Source: Sarocladium kiliense (lineage: Eukaryota > Ascomycota > Sordariomycetes > Hypocreales > Sarocladiaceae). Taken from it: a stretch of 64,000 bases of DNA. Of the stretch, positions 10,687 through 21,856 are shown in pieces. Position numbers and translations under genes: made by a program. Under the pieces are notes generated by a model. It was not told the origin of the DNA and made no database searches. It worked only from the letters and a program-made list of their open reading frames with translations. The stretch covers positions 1,364,001 to 1,428,000 of the forward strand of contig JAUZTG010000048.1 of the NCBI GenBank assembly GCA_030734395.1, given 5' to 3'. Each line of letters starts with the position of its first letter. The stretch's first letter is position 1.

Positions 10687-11646
10687 ATGGCTGCTACATT
10701 CGTCGACGACAAAACACCGCTCTGCGTCCCTTTCATCCTCGAGAACCTCGAGGAGCATCGGAAGCATCAGCAGACTGCCTCATCCCGGCCATTTATCGTC
10801 GGTATCAATGGCGTTCAGGGAGCCGGCAAGACGACGCTTGTGAAGAATCTTGAGAAGGAGTTGAAAGGCAAAGGCTTTGAGACTCTGGTGTGTAGTATAG
10901 ATGACTTCTATAAGACGAGAGAAGATCATGTGAAGTTGGCAGAGGAGAGGAGTGATAATGCTTTGTATCAACATCGGGGTGTACCAGGTGAGCTCACAAA
11001 CTGCAGCCCGTGATATCTCGTTAGAGAACAGGAATAATGCTGACTTCTTGAAGGAACACATGACACCGATCTCTTGCAGAACTTCATTGACGACGTCCTC
11101 ACCGGGAAACCGACTTCCGTCCCCGTCTATGATAAATCCCTCCACCAAGGCCGTGGTGACCGTGCCCCCTCATCCGTTTGGCAACCCATCACCACTGCTC
11201 CCCAAATCCTCATTCTTGAAGGCTGGTGTGTCGGATTCCGCGCCATCTCTCCCTCGGCTCTCCAAACCGCCCACTCCTCCCCCAGCCGGACTCTGTCCCA
11301 GCACACTCTCGCCCACCTAACCTTCATGAACGAAAGTCTTGCTCCATACGAGAAGATCTGGGATATATTGGATGCCTTTGTGCATATTGATGCGGAAGAT
11401 ACGACGTGGGTTTATGAGTGGAGACAGGAGCAGGAGGACGCGCTGAGAAGGGACAAGGGGGATGAGGGCGCTGGGATGAGCAAGGAGGAGGTAGTGAGGT
11501 TTGTCGATGGGTATTTTCCGGCTTACGAGCTTTATACAGAGGATGTGAGGAGGGGCTTGTTCCGTGGGAGGGAGGGGAGTGAGGGTAGGCATTTGAGGTT
11601 GATTGTGGGACGGGATAGGAAGGTCAAGGAGGTGGTCCGAATTTGA
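10687..11646 (+). CDS. P-loop kinase of the D-glycerate 3-kinase/TDA10 family
   Basis: ATP-dependent kinase related to plant glycerate 3-kinase and yeast Tda10; the natural substrate in fungi is not established. Exons: 10687-10987 and 11054-11646, 297 residues. The Walker A motif GVQGAGKTT is at residues 42-50. SIDDFYKTREDH follows as the Walker B/lid region, then YQHRGVPGTHD across the splice, a family signature. Later motifs are VPVYDKSLHQGRGDR, ILEGWCVGFR and YEWRQEQEDALR. The C-terminus RHLRLIVGRDR is typical. It ends 226 bp from the convergent ECM11-like gene. Confidence 0.9.
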
Positions 11647-11872
11647 GATATCGACAGAAATCTTGCACGTTGAGCGTTGAATATAGATCTGCAACAGGAG
11701 CAGAAGTCCGGTAATAACGCTCACATCCTTTCATTATGTAGGTAGCTGAAATACGCCCAAAATTGCCAAACAGCAAGAGCAATGCCCAAACACCAAGTAC
11801 GTCCGTATCGTCATCATGCCAATAGACAATGCGAGACGTCCATAGCTCAACGCCAGATAGCTCATGGTCACC

Positions 11873-13333
11873 TTAAGAAGACACATCTCCCACAACCTTC
11901 AACCCATCCTGTCTCATCTTCCCCAGTTTCCTATCAATCGCCTCCGTTCTCGTCCTCACCACCTCCTCGCGTCTCTCCGCCTCCTCCTCAAATTCTTCAA
12001 TCACCTTCCTCTTCTCCCGTCTTGCATCCCGCATCTTCTTCATCAATGTCGCAAACTGATCCACAAACCAATCTCCGGATTCCTCCCATTCTTTCATGGG
12101 CATTGAGGCGAAGAATTGTCGCTGTTCTTCCTCTCCGCGGTGACGGCGCTGCTCGAGTTTAGTTGGTAGATCTTGTGTACCGTCGCTAGTCACGCCGGCC
12201 AGGGCTGCCTTGGAAGGATCAAAGTCGAAGGCTTCGTTGCGAAGATCCTTGTATGACATGGAGCTGAGAACCTGGTCGTCGTAGTCAGGGTTCTCACGGT
12301 GGCGCTTGCGAAGTCGGGACCCGTCTCTTGACGAATACTGAGTAGGCTCTTCGGCCTGAACCGTGCCGCCGTACGTGTCGGTTCCGGCTCTCCTGGCCCT
12401 CGCCGTGACTCTCATCTCGCTCTCGCTTACGTCGGACGGTGGAGGATGAACGACCTCTATGTGTCGTTGTGGGCTTCTCCGCGCTTCATACTGCCTACCC
12501 GGCTTCCATTGCTCTGGCTCATAGGCCGGCGAGGCAGCTCGTGCAGGGTGAAAGACACGCTCTTCCTTGGCTTTGGTCAATCTTCTTGGCTCTGTTCGTA
12601 TCGGTAGCCCAGCATGATGCACAGCGGTTGGTGCAGGCGGTTCGTTGTCTTCCTCATATCTGTCCCTCCCATGTCTTTCATAGTAGTTATCTCTTGTGAA
12701 GCCATCTCTCAGCGCGGTGGGAGTATATTTCTTCCCACCCTTCACCACTTGCATGAATCCATCATCGTTTGTGACGAATTTAGCACTCTCTTCAACCAGC
12801 TCTGGACGTCCAGAGGGCCATCTCGACAGCGGCTTCTTGGTGTGTGCTTCTGCCCTTCCCTTGAGAACAGCATTCTCATCCTGCTCATCAAGATCAGGAT
12901 GGGGTGTTGATGCTTCAGAGCGCATGAAATCATCTCCCAAAATAGACGGGGCGAAGAGTCCATTGAAATGATCGCTGGTCTCTGTTCGTGAGGGGGCAGT
13001 TCGTGGAGATGCATGCCGTGACCGCACTGGAGACCGTGAATTCTGCTGGCCAGCCAAACTGCGTTCTCGTAGATGTCGAGCAGCGTGTCGAGGCTGAGGC
13101 ATTGACAGTCGGACTTCATCGGCAACCTCCTGTCGTGAAGCTTTGTGGTGTTCCTCGCCAGAAGCGCTGTTGGCTTGGGCTTCCGTATCATCCTGTGTTA
13201 CAAGTGCAGTCTGATACTCTTCATCCGCACCATCGCCGATGACGAAATTCTGCAGCTTATTGCCTCGATGCTTCAGGCCAGCCTTGGGTCCCATTTTCCC
13301 GTACTCAGTCTCGACCTGATCCCTTGAGGTCAT
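11873..13333 (-). CDS. Putative ECM11-domain protein (fungal-specific)
   Basis: A single-exon protein of 486 residues. The first 330 residues are low-complexity, rich in Arg, Ser, Pro, Glu and Asp, and probably disordered. The C-terminal 130 residues are compact: DYDDQVLSSMSYKDLRNEAFDFDP, then QRQFFASMPMKEWEESGDWF, then a basic/acidic helix (KKMRDARREKRK to EEEAERREEVV) and MRQDGLKVV. This layout fits the C-terminal ECM11 domain of filamentous fungi. Yeast Ecm11 acts with Gmc2 in the synaptonemal complex; whether that role holds here is unknown. The domain call rests on remembered family pattern. Confidence 0.65.
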   Translation of the reverse strand: MTSRDQVETEYGKMGPKAGLKHRGNKLQNFVIGDGADEEYQTALVTQDDTEAQANSASGEEHHKASRQEVADEVRLSMPQPRHAARHLRERSLAGQQNSRSPVRSRHASPRTAPSRTETSDHFNGLFAPSILGDDFMRSEASTPHPDLDEQDENAVLKGRAEAHTKKPLSRWPSGRPELVEESAKFVTNDDGFMQVVKGGKKYTPTALRDGFTRDNYYERHGRDRYEEDNEPPAPTAVHHAGLPIRTEPRRLTKAKEERVFHPARAASPAYEPEQWKPGRQYEARRSPQRHIEVVHPPPSDVSESEMRVTARARRAGTDTYGGTVQAEEPTQYSSRDGSRLRKRHRENPDYDDQVLSSMSYKDLRNEAFDFDPSKAALAGVTSDGTQDLPTKLEQRRHRGEEEQRQFFASMPMKEWEESGDWFVDQFATLMKKMRDARREKRKVIEEFEEEAERREEVVRTRTEAIDRKLGKMRQDGLKVVGDVSS

Positions 13334-13824
13334 GAATGGGCTCGTTCGTAGTGGTGGAGCAAGGCGTTGGCTTGTCCAGGATCAGGTCCCCTTCGGCCTC
13401 ACTACAAAAGTGTGGGTGAGATCATGAGAGCGCACACAAACGTTCCTGAGCCAGAATTTATCACGATGGACCACACTCCATCGAGCATTCACTGGCGCGT
13501 TGAGATGTCCAGGATGCATGACGAAGCCAGTGTTCGAAAGACGCGTCTCAAGCACAGGCGGAGGACGCGCTATCACGTGATGTCAAAAGGGTTAGGGTTC
13601 TGTCTCACGGTGACGATGATGCCAAGCTATAAGGACGATTCTTTCTCAACCTGAGATACAGTGTGGCTATCTTTCGCAATTACAAAGTTGTTACTCCTCT
13701 CAAACAATGATATAATCTGCAGCAAAGCAACCCGCATCTGTCATCGACCACCAACATCAAATAGGATCTCTGGGCACACAGTCTAACCTTACAGAGAACC
13801 GTTACAGACATCCCAGCTATAGCA
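13334..13824. other. Intergenic region upstream of the ECM11-like gene
   Basis: The 491-bp spacer between two minus-strand genes includes one and a half copies of TTAGGG near 13590, which is too little to be telomeric. No gene was seen. Confidence 0.5.
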
Positions 13825-15138
13825 TTAGTACTCAAAGTAGTCCTCCTCCTCTTCATCTAGAAATGAGGATCCTGGATGAGGTTCTCCACAGGATGGGCAG
13901 ATGTGGTAGTCGCCGTAATCGTCATCGGTCTCGTCGTCGGAGTCAAGAGGGAAGATCCGATACCCTGTATGGGGGTTGAACGGAGCCCATATGCGCTCGA
14001 CCGAATCTCTCGAGTGTGGCATCCGTTTCCAAATAATCTTATTATCTTCTCCCTTGCTGGTTGATGGATATCCCGCTTCTTTGGGAACGACTGTTGCTCT
14101 CTCGGAGCCTTCGACGCCTTCTTGGGCTACTGTCCCTGCGAAGGGAACTGGACGCACAACCCTGCCGCACCAAGGTTTATCCGACAGGAACTGAAGGCGT
14201 TTACTGAGTGCAACATATTTCGGGACACTCTCGAGGTACAGGCCATTGTTCTTGACCATGCCGACCAGTTCAGCGGTGGCCTTCATGCCAGGCTCATCAC
14301 AAGGGACCCCAGTGATTTGGATTTCATTCAGCGTGCGCGCAAATTCATGATTTGCCATGTCGTGCAGGTCCTTCCCGGGCATTGGGAGAACGGTCTCTGT
14401 GAAATTGACCAGGTCGAGTCGAAGAGAAGTCAGTGAGGGTAACAACCGAGGGCGGGGGCCCTTCTCTCGGAATTTCGGGACGTAAGGCGCACGCAGAGCC
14501 TGCAGGAAATCAGCTACCTGTGTCCAGCTGTAGCAGCGAAAACCACCTCTGTTGTGGTGTGATTCCTTGGGACGAATGGTAACCCGCAGGTTGTGGTTTC
14601 CCTTGAGATCCGGATGATAGGACTGATCCAGCTTGTGACGAAACTTGCGACGTTCATCGTCGAAGTATTGGGCGATGATGCGGAAGTTGACGTGTTGGAT
14701 CTTTGCCCGTATCTCAGCACCCAGCTCTGCAAAATTGCGGACAGCCTCTGGTGTCGTGAACGTGAACTCATTTCTTTCCCAAAGAATACGTTTACCCTCG
14801 ACGTAGAGCGTTTTGCACGTAGCCAGGAGATGGATGGCAATCTGGTTACCCGATGACTTTTCCAGGTCTGTCAGGTTCTCCGGTTGGGCAGGTGACAGAG
14901 GGTCGATGATTGGGCGACGGCTAGACAAGGCAAACTCAACAATTCGCAGGAGCACCTCAATAGGGACTTTCAGCTCGACGGGCTGCCTTGCCCTTGTAAG
15001 TGCGCGGGTTTTGCGCTTCTTGGAATTGGTTTGCTGAAGGTGCGCTTGGGCAATAGGAGACCAGGAGATGCCATTTTCCCGAAGAAGGCGTTTAAGTCTG
15101 AAGTTTTCTTCAGCGAGGACCTGGTTCTCCCGGCGCAT
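13825..15138 (-). CDS. Hypothetical F-box-like protein with N-terminal leucine-rich helix
   Basis: A 437-residue single-exon protein. Residues 1-22 (QVLAEENFRLKRLLRENG) form a short leucine-zipper-like helix. Residues about 52-75 (VELKVPIEVLLRIVEFALSS) look like a degenerate F-box helix of the kind seen in many ascomycete proteins that start with a Pro/Leu-rich IPxEVLxxI segment. The middle (LLATCKTLYVEGKRILWERNEFTF) is typical of fungal F-box-like families, where such proteins recruit SCF targets. The acidic C-terminus carries CPSCGEP followed by DEEEEDYFEY, a possible half zinc knuckle. The target and the true SCF link are unknown. Confidence 0.7.
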   Translation of the reverse strand: MRRENQVLAEENFRLKRLLRENGISWSPIAQAHLQQTNSKKRKTRALTRARQPVELKVPIEVLLRIVEFALSSRRPIIDPLSPAQPENLTDLEKSSGNQIAIHLLATCKTLYVEGKRILWERNEFTFTTPEAVRNFAELGAEIRAKIQHVNFRIIAQYFDDERRKFRHKLDQSYHPDLKGNHNLRVTIRPKESHHNRGGFRCYSWTQVADFLQALRAPYVPKFREKGPRPRLLPSLTSLRLDLVNFTETVLPMPGKDLHDMANHEFARTLNEIQITGVPCDEPGMKATAELVGMVKNNGLYLESVPKYVALSKRLQFLSDKPWCGRVVRPVPFAGTVAQEGVEGSERATVVPKEAGYPSTSKGEDNKIIWKRMPHSRDSVERIWAPFNPHTGYRIFPLDSDDETDDDYGDYHICPSCGEPHPGSSFLDEEEEDYFEY

Positions 15139-16552
15139 GGGAGTGCTGTATGAGACCTTCGCCTGTACTTCTTTATCCCGGCTTTCCCAAGGGAAGTCAG
15201 AAGGGTTAGGCTGTTAGGGATTAGCTAGAGCTCGACAAGTGCTGGCCCAGAATGTGACACGTACAGCTGCCATGACCGGCCTGGGTTCAGACATTTCGAT
15301 ACAGGACGATCTTGCTAGCACAGGGGACGTGAGGGCCCGTGGGTGATGATAATGCACAGCGAAGCCTTGCGTGCCGAAGAGAAAGACCCAGCCCTGGTAA
15401 CGATGGGAGGTGCTGGAAGTAGAAGCAGCTGATGCAGATCCGGGATTTTGAGGGCTGGATTGGGTTGAAAGCAATCAGTCACAATGCGGGCTCGGCTCCA
15501 ATCACTCAAGGCTGGTGCAGTGACTACGACTGCGAGGAGCTGGTGAAGCCTGCTTCGTCAGTAAAAGCATCGCTGCCACTCAGCATTCAAAGGACAGAAG
15601 ATCGCCGACTCGTGCTGGAGATCAGGTGTGGTGAGTGTAAGTTGACACCAGGCAGCCGTGCACAAGCTCGTGATAAGAGGAAGGAGCGAGGTTCGCCAGC
15701 GGCTACCGGATCAGTCGTTTCTGACTGTTGGGCATTGCTTCTGACACCTGGCCGACGCGGGCGCCGGCAGGTGCAAAACTCAGTGTCAGCCGATAGCACA
15801 CCTGGCGGCCACGGCGGCCACGGGTGTGCGGGCTCCCGGCTGGCGACATCACCGTGGGCAGGAAAGAGGGAGGAGAAAGGCAGTGTGAGCACTGTGCTTG
15901 AGGAGGCTGGCTACTGCTTGGGTACAGTGTCTATCGCGTGCTGACACGGTGCGCACTTCAGGCCATTAGCCCTTAGTCCATCACCAAAGTATGATCTCGT
16001 TCATTACCAAGATCAAAGCAGATGACTCGAAGGTGCAGGACTCAAGCGAGTTTATCTAAATGTGGAATACCTCTTGTCCCACCCTGCAACCTCGTTGGCA
16101 TCGGACTGCTCCTGTCAACCACTGCCAGTCCGATGTCCTCGATCCTGTGTAGATCATGGCAGCGGCCTTTCCAACATGGATCGGATCGTGTCCCCTTGCT
16201 TGTGCCTGCAGCCGCAATACTTTTTCCGAGACTGGATCACACTCATCTGACAAAGGTCTAGGCTTTGCTCCATAGAAAGTACGCCATGTGGTGCGGAGGA
16301 GCTTCTCCTTCAGCAGACTCGATGGTTTGACGTCATGATATAGGCTCCGGAGTGACGCCCATCATCGATGATGGCATTGCACCACATTTAAAGTACATGC
16401 CACATACATACGATTGATCGTCCAGCCACACGCTTGCTTCTATTAAAGTAATCGAATCCCATCTGTTCATCCTACTTGCTCGGAATCTCCTCATATCTTG
16501 CAGAACAAAGTGCACTTACACGACCATCAATCACAACAGCCAAACCGCCATC
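15139..16552. other. Divergent intergenic region between the F-box-like and BLI-3-like genes
   Basis: A 1.4-kb head-to-head spacer holding both promoters. It includes an imperfect hairpin at 15745-15773, a 9-bp tandem GGCGGCCAC at 15804-15821 and a tandem GATCG pair at 16179-16188. No coding frame with family resemblance was found. Confidence 0.5.
16179..16188. promoter_or_regulatory. Tandem GATCG pair upstream of the BLI-3 homologue
   Basis: Two adjacent GATCG units about 365 bp before the start codon. White-collar light-response elements in Neurospora are built on GATC/GATCGA cores, so a light-response site is conceivable, but the match is partial. Confidence 0.25.
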
Positions 16553-17213
16553 ATGAACACCAACACCGGAGACAAGCCCGCTGACCCCTACAAGAAGGCC
16601 AATGCCGAGGAGGTCAGCCTCGACACCAAGGTCAATGACCTGGTCGAATTCATGAAGAGCTGCAAGTTTGGCATGATGACCACAAAGACCGCCGATTCTG
16701 ACAAGCTGGCTTCTCGCTGCATGGCTCTGGCAGCAACGGTGAGCTACCTGGGGATTCCCGGCCGGTGACCGCAGTGTACTGACCTCCAAGCAGGAAAAAG
16801 GAGGTGTTGATCTACTCTTTCACACCAATACTGAATCCGGCAAGGTTCACGATCTCCAAAACGATTCGCACATCAACATGTCATTCATCAATGCTTCTGG
16901 TGAGTGGGCATCGGTAGCTGGCACAGCCACCGTCGAGACGGACCGCGAGCTGGTCAGCAAGTACTACTCACCGGCTTTGAAGGCATGGCTGGGTGACCTC
17001 GGCGACGGCAAGCACGATGGTTCAGAGAATGACCCTCGCATCGGCATCATCCGGATCAAGGCCGATACTGCCTCGTACTCTCTGACGGCCAAGAACATCT
17101 TCAGCCGTGTTGGCGAGGTCGTCCAGGGTGCAATCACTGGCCAGCCTGCACAAGTGAACAAGCTTCGTGAGATCTCAGAGTCTGAGATCACTCTTTGGCG
17201 TTCCTCTCACTAA
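16553..17213 (+). CDS. BLI-3-like flavin-binding split-barrel protein (pyridoxamine phosphate oxidase-like)
   Basis: A small soluble protein of the general-stress FMN-binding split-barrel family; the Neurospora relative BLI-3 is blue-light induced and its reaction is unknown. Exons: 16553-16738 and 16794-17213, 201 residues. Motifs are VNDLVEFMKSCKFGMMTT at the N-terminus, LLFHTNTESGKVHDL, HINMSFINASGEWASVAGTA and ALKAWLGDLGDGKHDGSENDP, followed by IGIIRIKADTASYS. The length and single intron fit fungal homologues. A light or stress role is inferred from the family. A tandem GATCG pair lies upstream. Confidence 0.9.
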
Positions 17214-17464
17214 AGCGAGATGTTGAGTATATCCCTTTGAAAGGACTTCGACATCTTCGCGTACTGCGGCACTTAACTACCATGAATGATATTACGATTT
17301 CACATAATGATCTCAGCATTGCTTGACGTCCTCCGTAGGTATTAGTACTCATCCACAACTGTCAGTAGACAAGATATGCCCTGCATGCCTTCAAAACTTA
17401 TCTGTGAGCCACCTTGATCTTAGCTTCGTGGGTTTGAGTGGGATCAAATGAGCTCTTCTGCTTC

Positions 17465-18395
17465 TCACGTCTCCCTCCCTCCCATCTTATACCCATAATG
17501 CCAACCACTTCTTGCCATATCCTCTCTCACCTTGTAATTCCCCTCCGCGACCCGCAATACGTCCAGATCCAAATCTGCAATCTCCATACGCTCCTTCCCA
17601 AGAGGCAGCCGCTTCACTGCACCCACAATAGGCATAAACAGTCCGCTGAGGCCACCTGCATTGCAGAAGACTACAGCAGCAGTGTTCTCATACGCTCGCG
17701 CCAAGGTCACACTCTCGAGAAAGACCTTTTCAGAGTCGGGATTCAGCGCGAGGGCTTCATCTCCCAGATCGGTGGCGTACCACCATGATGGGATGATGAT
17801 GAGGTCTGCTCCATCAGCAATAAGGCACCGAAAAGCCTCTGGAAAGGCCAGGTCCCAGCACACTAGCATTCCTGCGCGTACATGTCGCCCATCAGCGTGC
17901 TTTAGAGGCGTGTTGAACGCAGTATGCGGGCTGTGACCGGAGGACGTGAGAAGTTTGCGCTCGGAATGCCAGAGGTTCTTCTTCTGGTACGACGCCGTAA
18001 TTTCACCCGTGCCCGCGCTAATAAAGTATGCCATATTCCGGACTTCCGACTCATCTGATCCGACCTTGTGAACTTCGCATATTGTGCCGGGCACGATGCT
18101 GATGTTCAGCTCGCGGGCGAGAGCCTGGTAGCGGGGGAGGTATGTCATGGATTCCTCAGTCGCTGCGATGAAATCGGGATGCTCCGGATCCCAAGATGTG
18201 AGATGGTATTCGGGTAACACTGCAATATGAGCGCCGTCTGATGAAGCTCTGCGTATATAGCCTTCTGCTGTAGCATAGTTCTCTGCGACTCTGATAGTCT
18301 ACATCACGGTCAGTAAATGCTATCGCGTTACGGGGTGTCGGTAGCCAGACCTTGGGCGCCATTTGTATAACGGCTATCCTATACACAGGTGCCAT
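17465..18395 (-). CDS. Carbon-nitrogen hydrolase (nitrilase superfamily)
   Basis: A nitrilase-fold amidase or related enzyme that cleaves a C-N bond in an amide or nitrile; the substrate is unknown. Exons: 18395-18351 (15 codons, MAPVYRIAVIQMAPK) and 18298-17465, 292 residues. The Glu-Lys-Cys triad is visible: E45 in VLPEYHL, K121 in YQKKNLW and C162 in LVCWDLAFPE. The C-terminal half has IIIPSWWYATD and FLESVTLARAYENTAAVVFCNAGG. The donor at the first intron is GTCTGG, weaker than usual, so the first exon is the least sure part; a longer alternative start lies at 18446. The gene sits on the same strand as the downstream-read Zn2Cys6 factor and next to a transporter, which suggests a shared catabolic task. 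Confidence 0.85.
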
Positions 18396-18871
18396 GTTGA
18401 GGGTATAATAGCGGATAAAGAAAGCGACCTTTGCTTCTGTTCGCATTGATGTTGTAAGATGTAAGAGGACAAAGGTACATCATTAGCTCCTCATGGTCAC
18501 CAGCTATCGCCGTTTACGGTTGGTGGGCTTTTCGCTCTAAAGTTTGCATCAGAACAAGCCGCCACAATCGTTACGTAGCATTTTCAACAAGACGGTCCTT
18601 AACATGGCGTTCACTAGCATTGCAAAACGTGGTTTAAGATCTAGAGCTAACAACATGTCAAGCATTGGTACCTAAGATGTTGTACAGTGTATGGCCCCAG
18701 TACCGTTGATGGACCAGTATCCTTACTTTCTGCATCGATGATATGCTTCAGAAAAGCCTTCATTGTACCAAAAAGCTTTAATACAGAGTTTGGCTTATTC
18801 GATGCATCTTGGTGCATTGTATGGTCGTTCATTGTGAAGACTTTCGCCAACATGTACTGTGTGAGAGCGGT
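18396..18871. other. Intergenic between nitrilase and Zn2Cys6 factor
   Basis: The region upstream of the nitrilase gene. It is noticeably richer in A/T than its neighbours, and no gene was recognised. Confidence 0.5.
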
Positions 18872-21311
18872 CTAACCAACATCCATAGACCACTCGAACA
18901 AATCGGCGCCCGCTTCGTTTGTGAGCAGAGAATCGAAATTCTAAAAACGACCAAGCAATCAGCATTGCACGAGATTATATTCGATGGTCCGCACCTACCA
19001 TGAGATCCCACTCGTCAGCCAGCTCAAATGCCATGTCGGAGGTAGGTACCTCATCAAGATGATGTTCCGAGCGGAGGCGAGATAACATATCTTCCAGAAC
19101 GCGAAGAGACTGTTCCAGAGACGATTCAGCTGTTGTTATCATAAGCCCTGAGAGCTCTTCATCATGCTTTCCTTCCATCTCCCCCTCGATGGCAGCCGCA
19201 ACAACGCACGTAAGCAGATAGCCCTTTGCATTAGTCTCACCGACTTCGATACATTGCAAGCACCAATCCCTGGCATTTTTCACTACGTCGAGAAGATCCG
19301 GGCGAAGGGGGGTCAAATAGTCTCCCGCATCGTCTTCTTGAATCTGTGCACGGAGCTCTGCGGCGATGAGCAGGGCAGCCTGAAATGCAACGGTGTGATG
19401 CAGACCAGAACCACAAGCTGCAATCCGAACAAGTGGTACATGACATCCGTGATTATGAGTCTCAGAATCCGTCTTCATCGCCTGAGTTAAGGCCCTTGGA
19501 CAGGCCGCGTGCCATAATTTGAGTGCCATGTCGACGACAACTTTCCTCGAGTAGGCAAAAGTGGCTTCATGAATCGAGGGGCCAAAGAACGGGATGTGAA
19601 GCGAGCATATATAGTGATGCATGACGAAATGCATTACGTGAAGCTCGAATGCATCAGTTGGAAGCCAGGCGTGCAGGGTCTGGAAGAGTGATTTGCCCGC
19701 TGCTCGCAACCCCTTGTCAAAACGAAGCGTTTCTTCGTACGTGCTCTTTGACTTAGAGTCATTAAGGTATCTGGTGACCGCAAGGCGCAGAGCGAAGGAC
19801 TTTCGGAACGCAATAGCTATTGAGGTCTGGGTTCGCTCGTCTTCTCGCCTAGGTAGTGGATCTTCAGTCAGCAACTGGACATCATCAAAGTTTCCCGGTG
19901 GTTCTGTCTCGAATAGATCGAGATCGAGCATTGGCGAGGCCCCAGAAGCCAGGCTGGCTCCCAGGGCTATCTCCAAAATGGTGTTCCACAGACGGCGTCG
20001 CATCTGTATGTCCAGTATAGTTGGATCCGAAAGTGAGGCCGTGTCCCGGTGAAGACCCATGGCCATAGCCCGACGCAGAAGATCTCCCGCCGAGATCCAT
20101 ATTGACTGTCCGTTACCAACACCAACGAGCTCACGAGCAATCAGTAGCAGTATGTTGATTTGTAGCGCTTGTATACTCAGCCGTGACTTGAAGCGTGGCG
20201 CACATATCCAGGCCAGTGCTTCATGTACCCATCGAATAGCTACGGCTCGCAGGGAAAACTGGTCGTCGTAGGTCACAGCACCTATGGCCATGACCAGCTT
20301 GAGTAGTATTATGAAGTCGGTGCTGATGTTATCCTCGTTCGTCCAAATAGCCTCGTAGCTTTGTTGGAAATGAGGGACAATGAGAACGCGATGTATTGAT
20401 TCGGAGTGTTGTAGGTAACATGCAACGAGTTCGTCGGCCAATTCGCGGGATGGTAAGTCTGACGTTGGTAAGGTGGGCCATGGAGGTTCCAAGCACAACT
20501 TGATGTCTCTGGATACAGTCTTGCACTTCAGAACGTTTGAGAAGACCGTTGTATTGTCCTTATAGAGGCTGGGTTCGACAAGTTCAAATATGTCTTGAAA
20601 CTATTCGAGAATCAGCGCTTGATGAAGCAGCCATCGATGATCTGGGTCACAAAGTAAGTGACTAAGAATAAAGGAGCACGTACTAAAGTAATCACGTTCA
20701 GCCAATGGGTCTGGCCAAGAAGGCGTGTCTTATGAGACACTGCTTGGGTGACGTTGCTTGAACCTTTCGAAGCAGGGACCAAATCGTGATGAAGATAGAC
20801 AGAGCCGCCGAGACGCAATGCTGTGCTATCAGAAAAGACTCGAGAACTCCGAGTTGGTCGTTGAGATCTCGTGTTGGAAAGCAACAGCTGGTGTTCCAGC
20901 TGCTTGATTCTGTTCTCCAACTGTTCGACTTCACTAGTTGGTCGTTGGGGAGAGGATCTTGAGACAATTGTAGCTGGGGTCAACGGGAAAGGTCTCTTGG
21001 AGATGCCAAAGCTAGTTTCCGGTCCAGCAGTGGTGCTTCTCTTCACCGCTGTAGAGTGCCCATGGCCGGCAGCGGTGCTAGACGCTCCAGCGTGTTGTCG
21101 AGGATTGTCGTAGATGCAGGTTGCCTTTGACCGTGTGCAGTTGGCGCAAGGGAGTTCTCGATCGCATTTGAGCTTCCGACGTCTACAGATATTGCAGACA
21201 CTTTTAAAGGCAAACAAGGTTCTCGTCAGCAAACGAGCTGACCTTGTACGGTCATGAGGGAATCACTTACACGGCTGGCCGTCGACGCTTGCGCACTTCT
21301 GGCTCAGGCAT
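18872..21311 (-). CDS. Zn2Cys6 fungal transcription factor
   Basis: A DNA-binding regulator acting in the nucleus. Exons: 21311-21271, 21200-20684, 20600-18999 and 18940-18872, 742 residues. Exon 1 gives the basic leader MPEPEVRKRRRPAV; exon 2 has the binuclear cluster C-x2-C-x6-C-x5-C-x2-C-x6-C starting CNICRRRKLKC. A linker and short coiled coil follow (VEQLENRIKQLEHQLLL, about residues 100-116). The large third exon holds the fungal-specific TF domain, with GNGQSIWISAGDLLRRAMAMGLHRD as its signature and RRRLWNTILEI nearby. The last exon adds NFDSLLTNEAGADLFEWSMDVG, and the acidic C-terminus may be an activation region. It is divergent from an MFS transporter with 545 bp between start codons, so autoregulation plus transporter control is likely. 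Confidence 0.9.
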
Positions 21312-21856
21312 GCTCACTTCCTGTCCAATTCTCTAAGAAAAAAGAGAATATCCCTCTATCCAGCAGCGAAAAGACGGAGCGAGTACCAATCGAAGCTACG
21401 CGTTCGCTTTCGCGGAGCGTGTTGGACGCTGTCGTTAGAGGACGCGCCCCCTCAACCTGGAAATCTCCCTGTTCGCATGGGCGGCAACGACGGCAGCGAA
21501 TATTGTCTGCAAACTGATCGTGGCGGCAACCCCGGTCAAGGGAAAAGCTGGATTGGCCAAACGGGGTTTCCCTAGATCGTGGGTGAATGAAAGAGCGAGT
21601 TGCAGCCATCTGGGAATTTCCCGACTGTTATCTCCGACTGAATTTCCCGATCATCAGCCCGAATGCTACATCCGACTTACACTCTGAACCAACCATGTAA
21701 TGAGCCAGTCTGTCATTTTCATAAGAATAAAAAGACGCTCTTATATATGTCTTTCAACAGTTGGAAAACACCCTTTGCCTCGTATGCTCAAGGATAGGAA
21801 ACGGCTGGGAGACCAGCCAAGTATCTCGACTGCTCCTCCTCTAATAACACGAGGAG
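21312..21856. promoter_or_regulatory. Shared promoter of the Zn2Cys6 factor and MFS transporter
   Basis: A head-to-head 545-bp region. It contains a direct repeat CGG-N6-CGG at 21482-21493 and an inverted repeat CGG-N5-CCG at 21524-21534, both formats bound by Zn2Cys6 dimers. Which factor binds is unknown. Confidence 0.45.

Noticed and set aside
13585..13605. Telomere-like TTAGGG
   Set aside because: Only about one and a half copies within ordinary gene-dense DNA.
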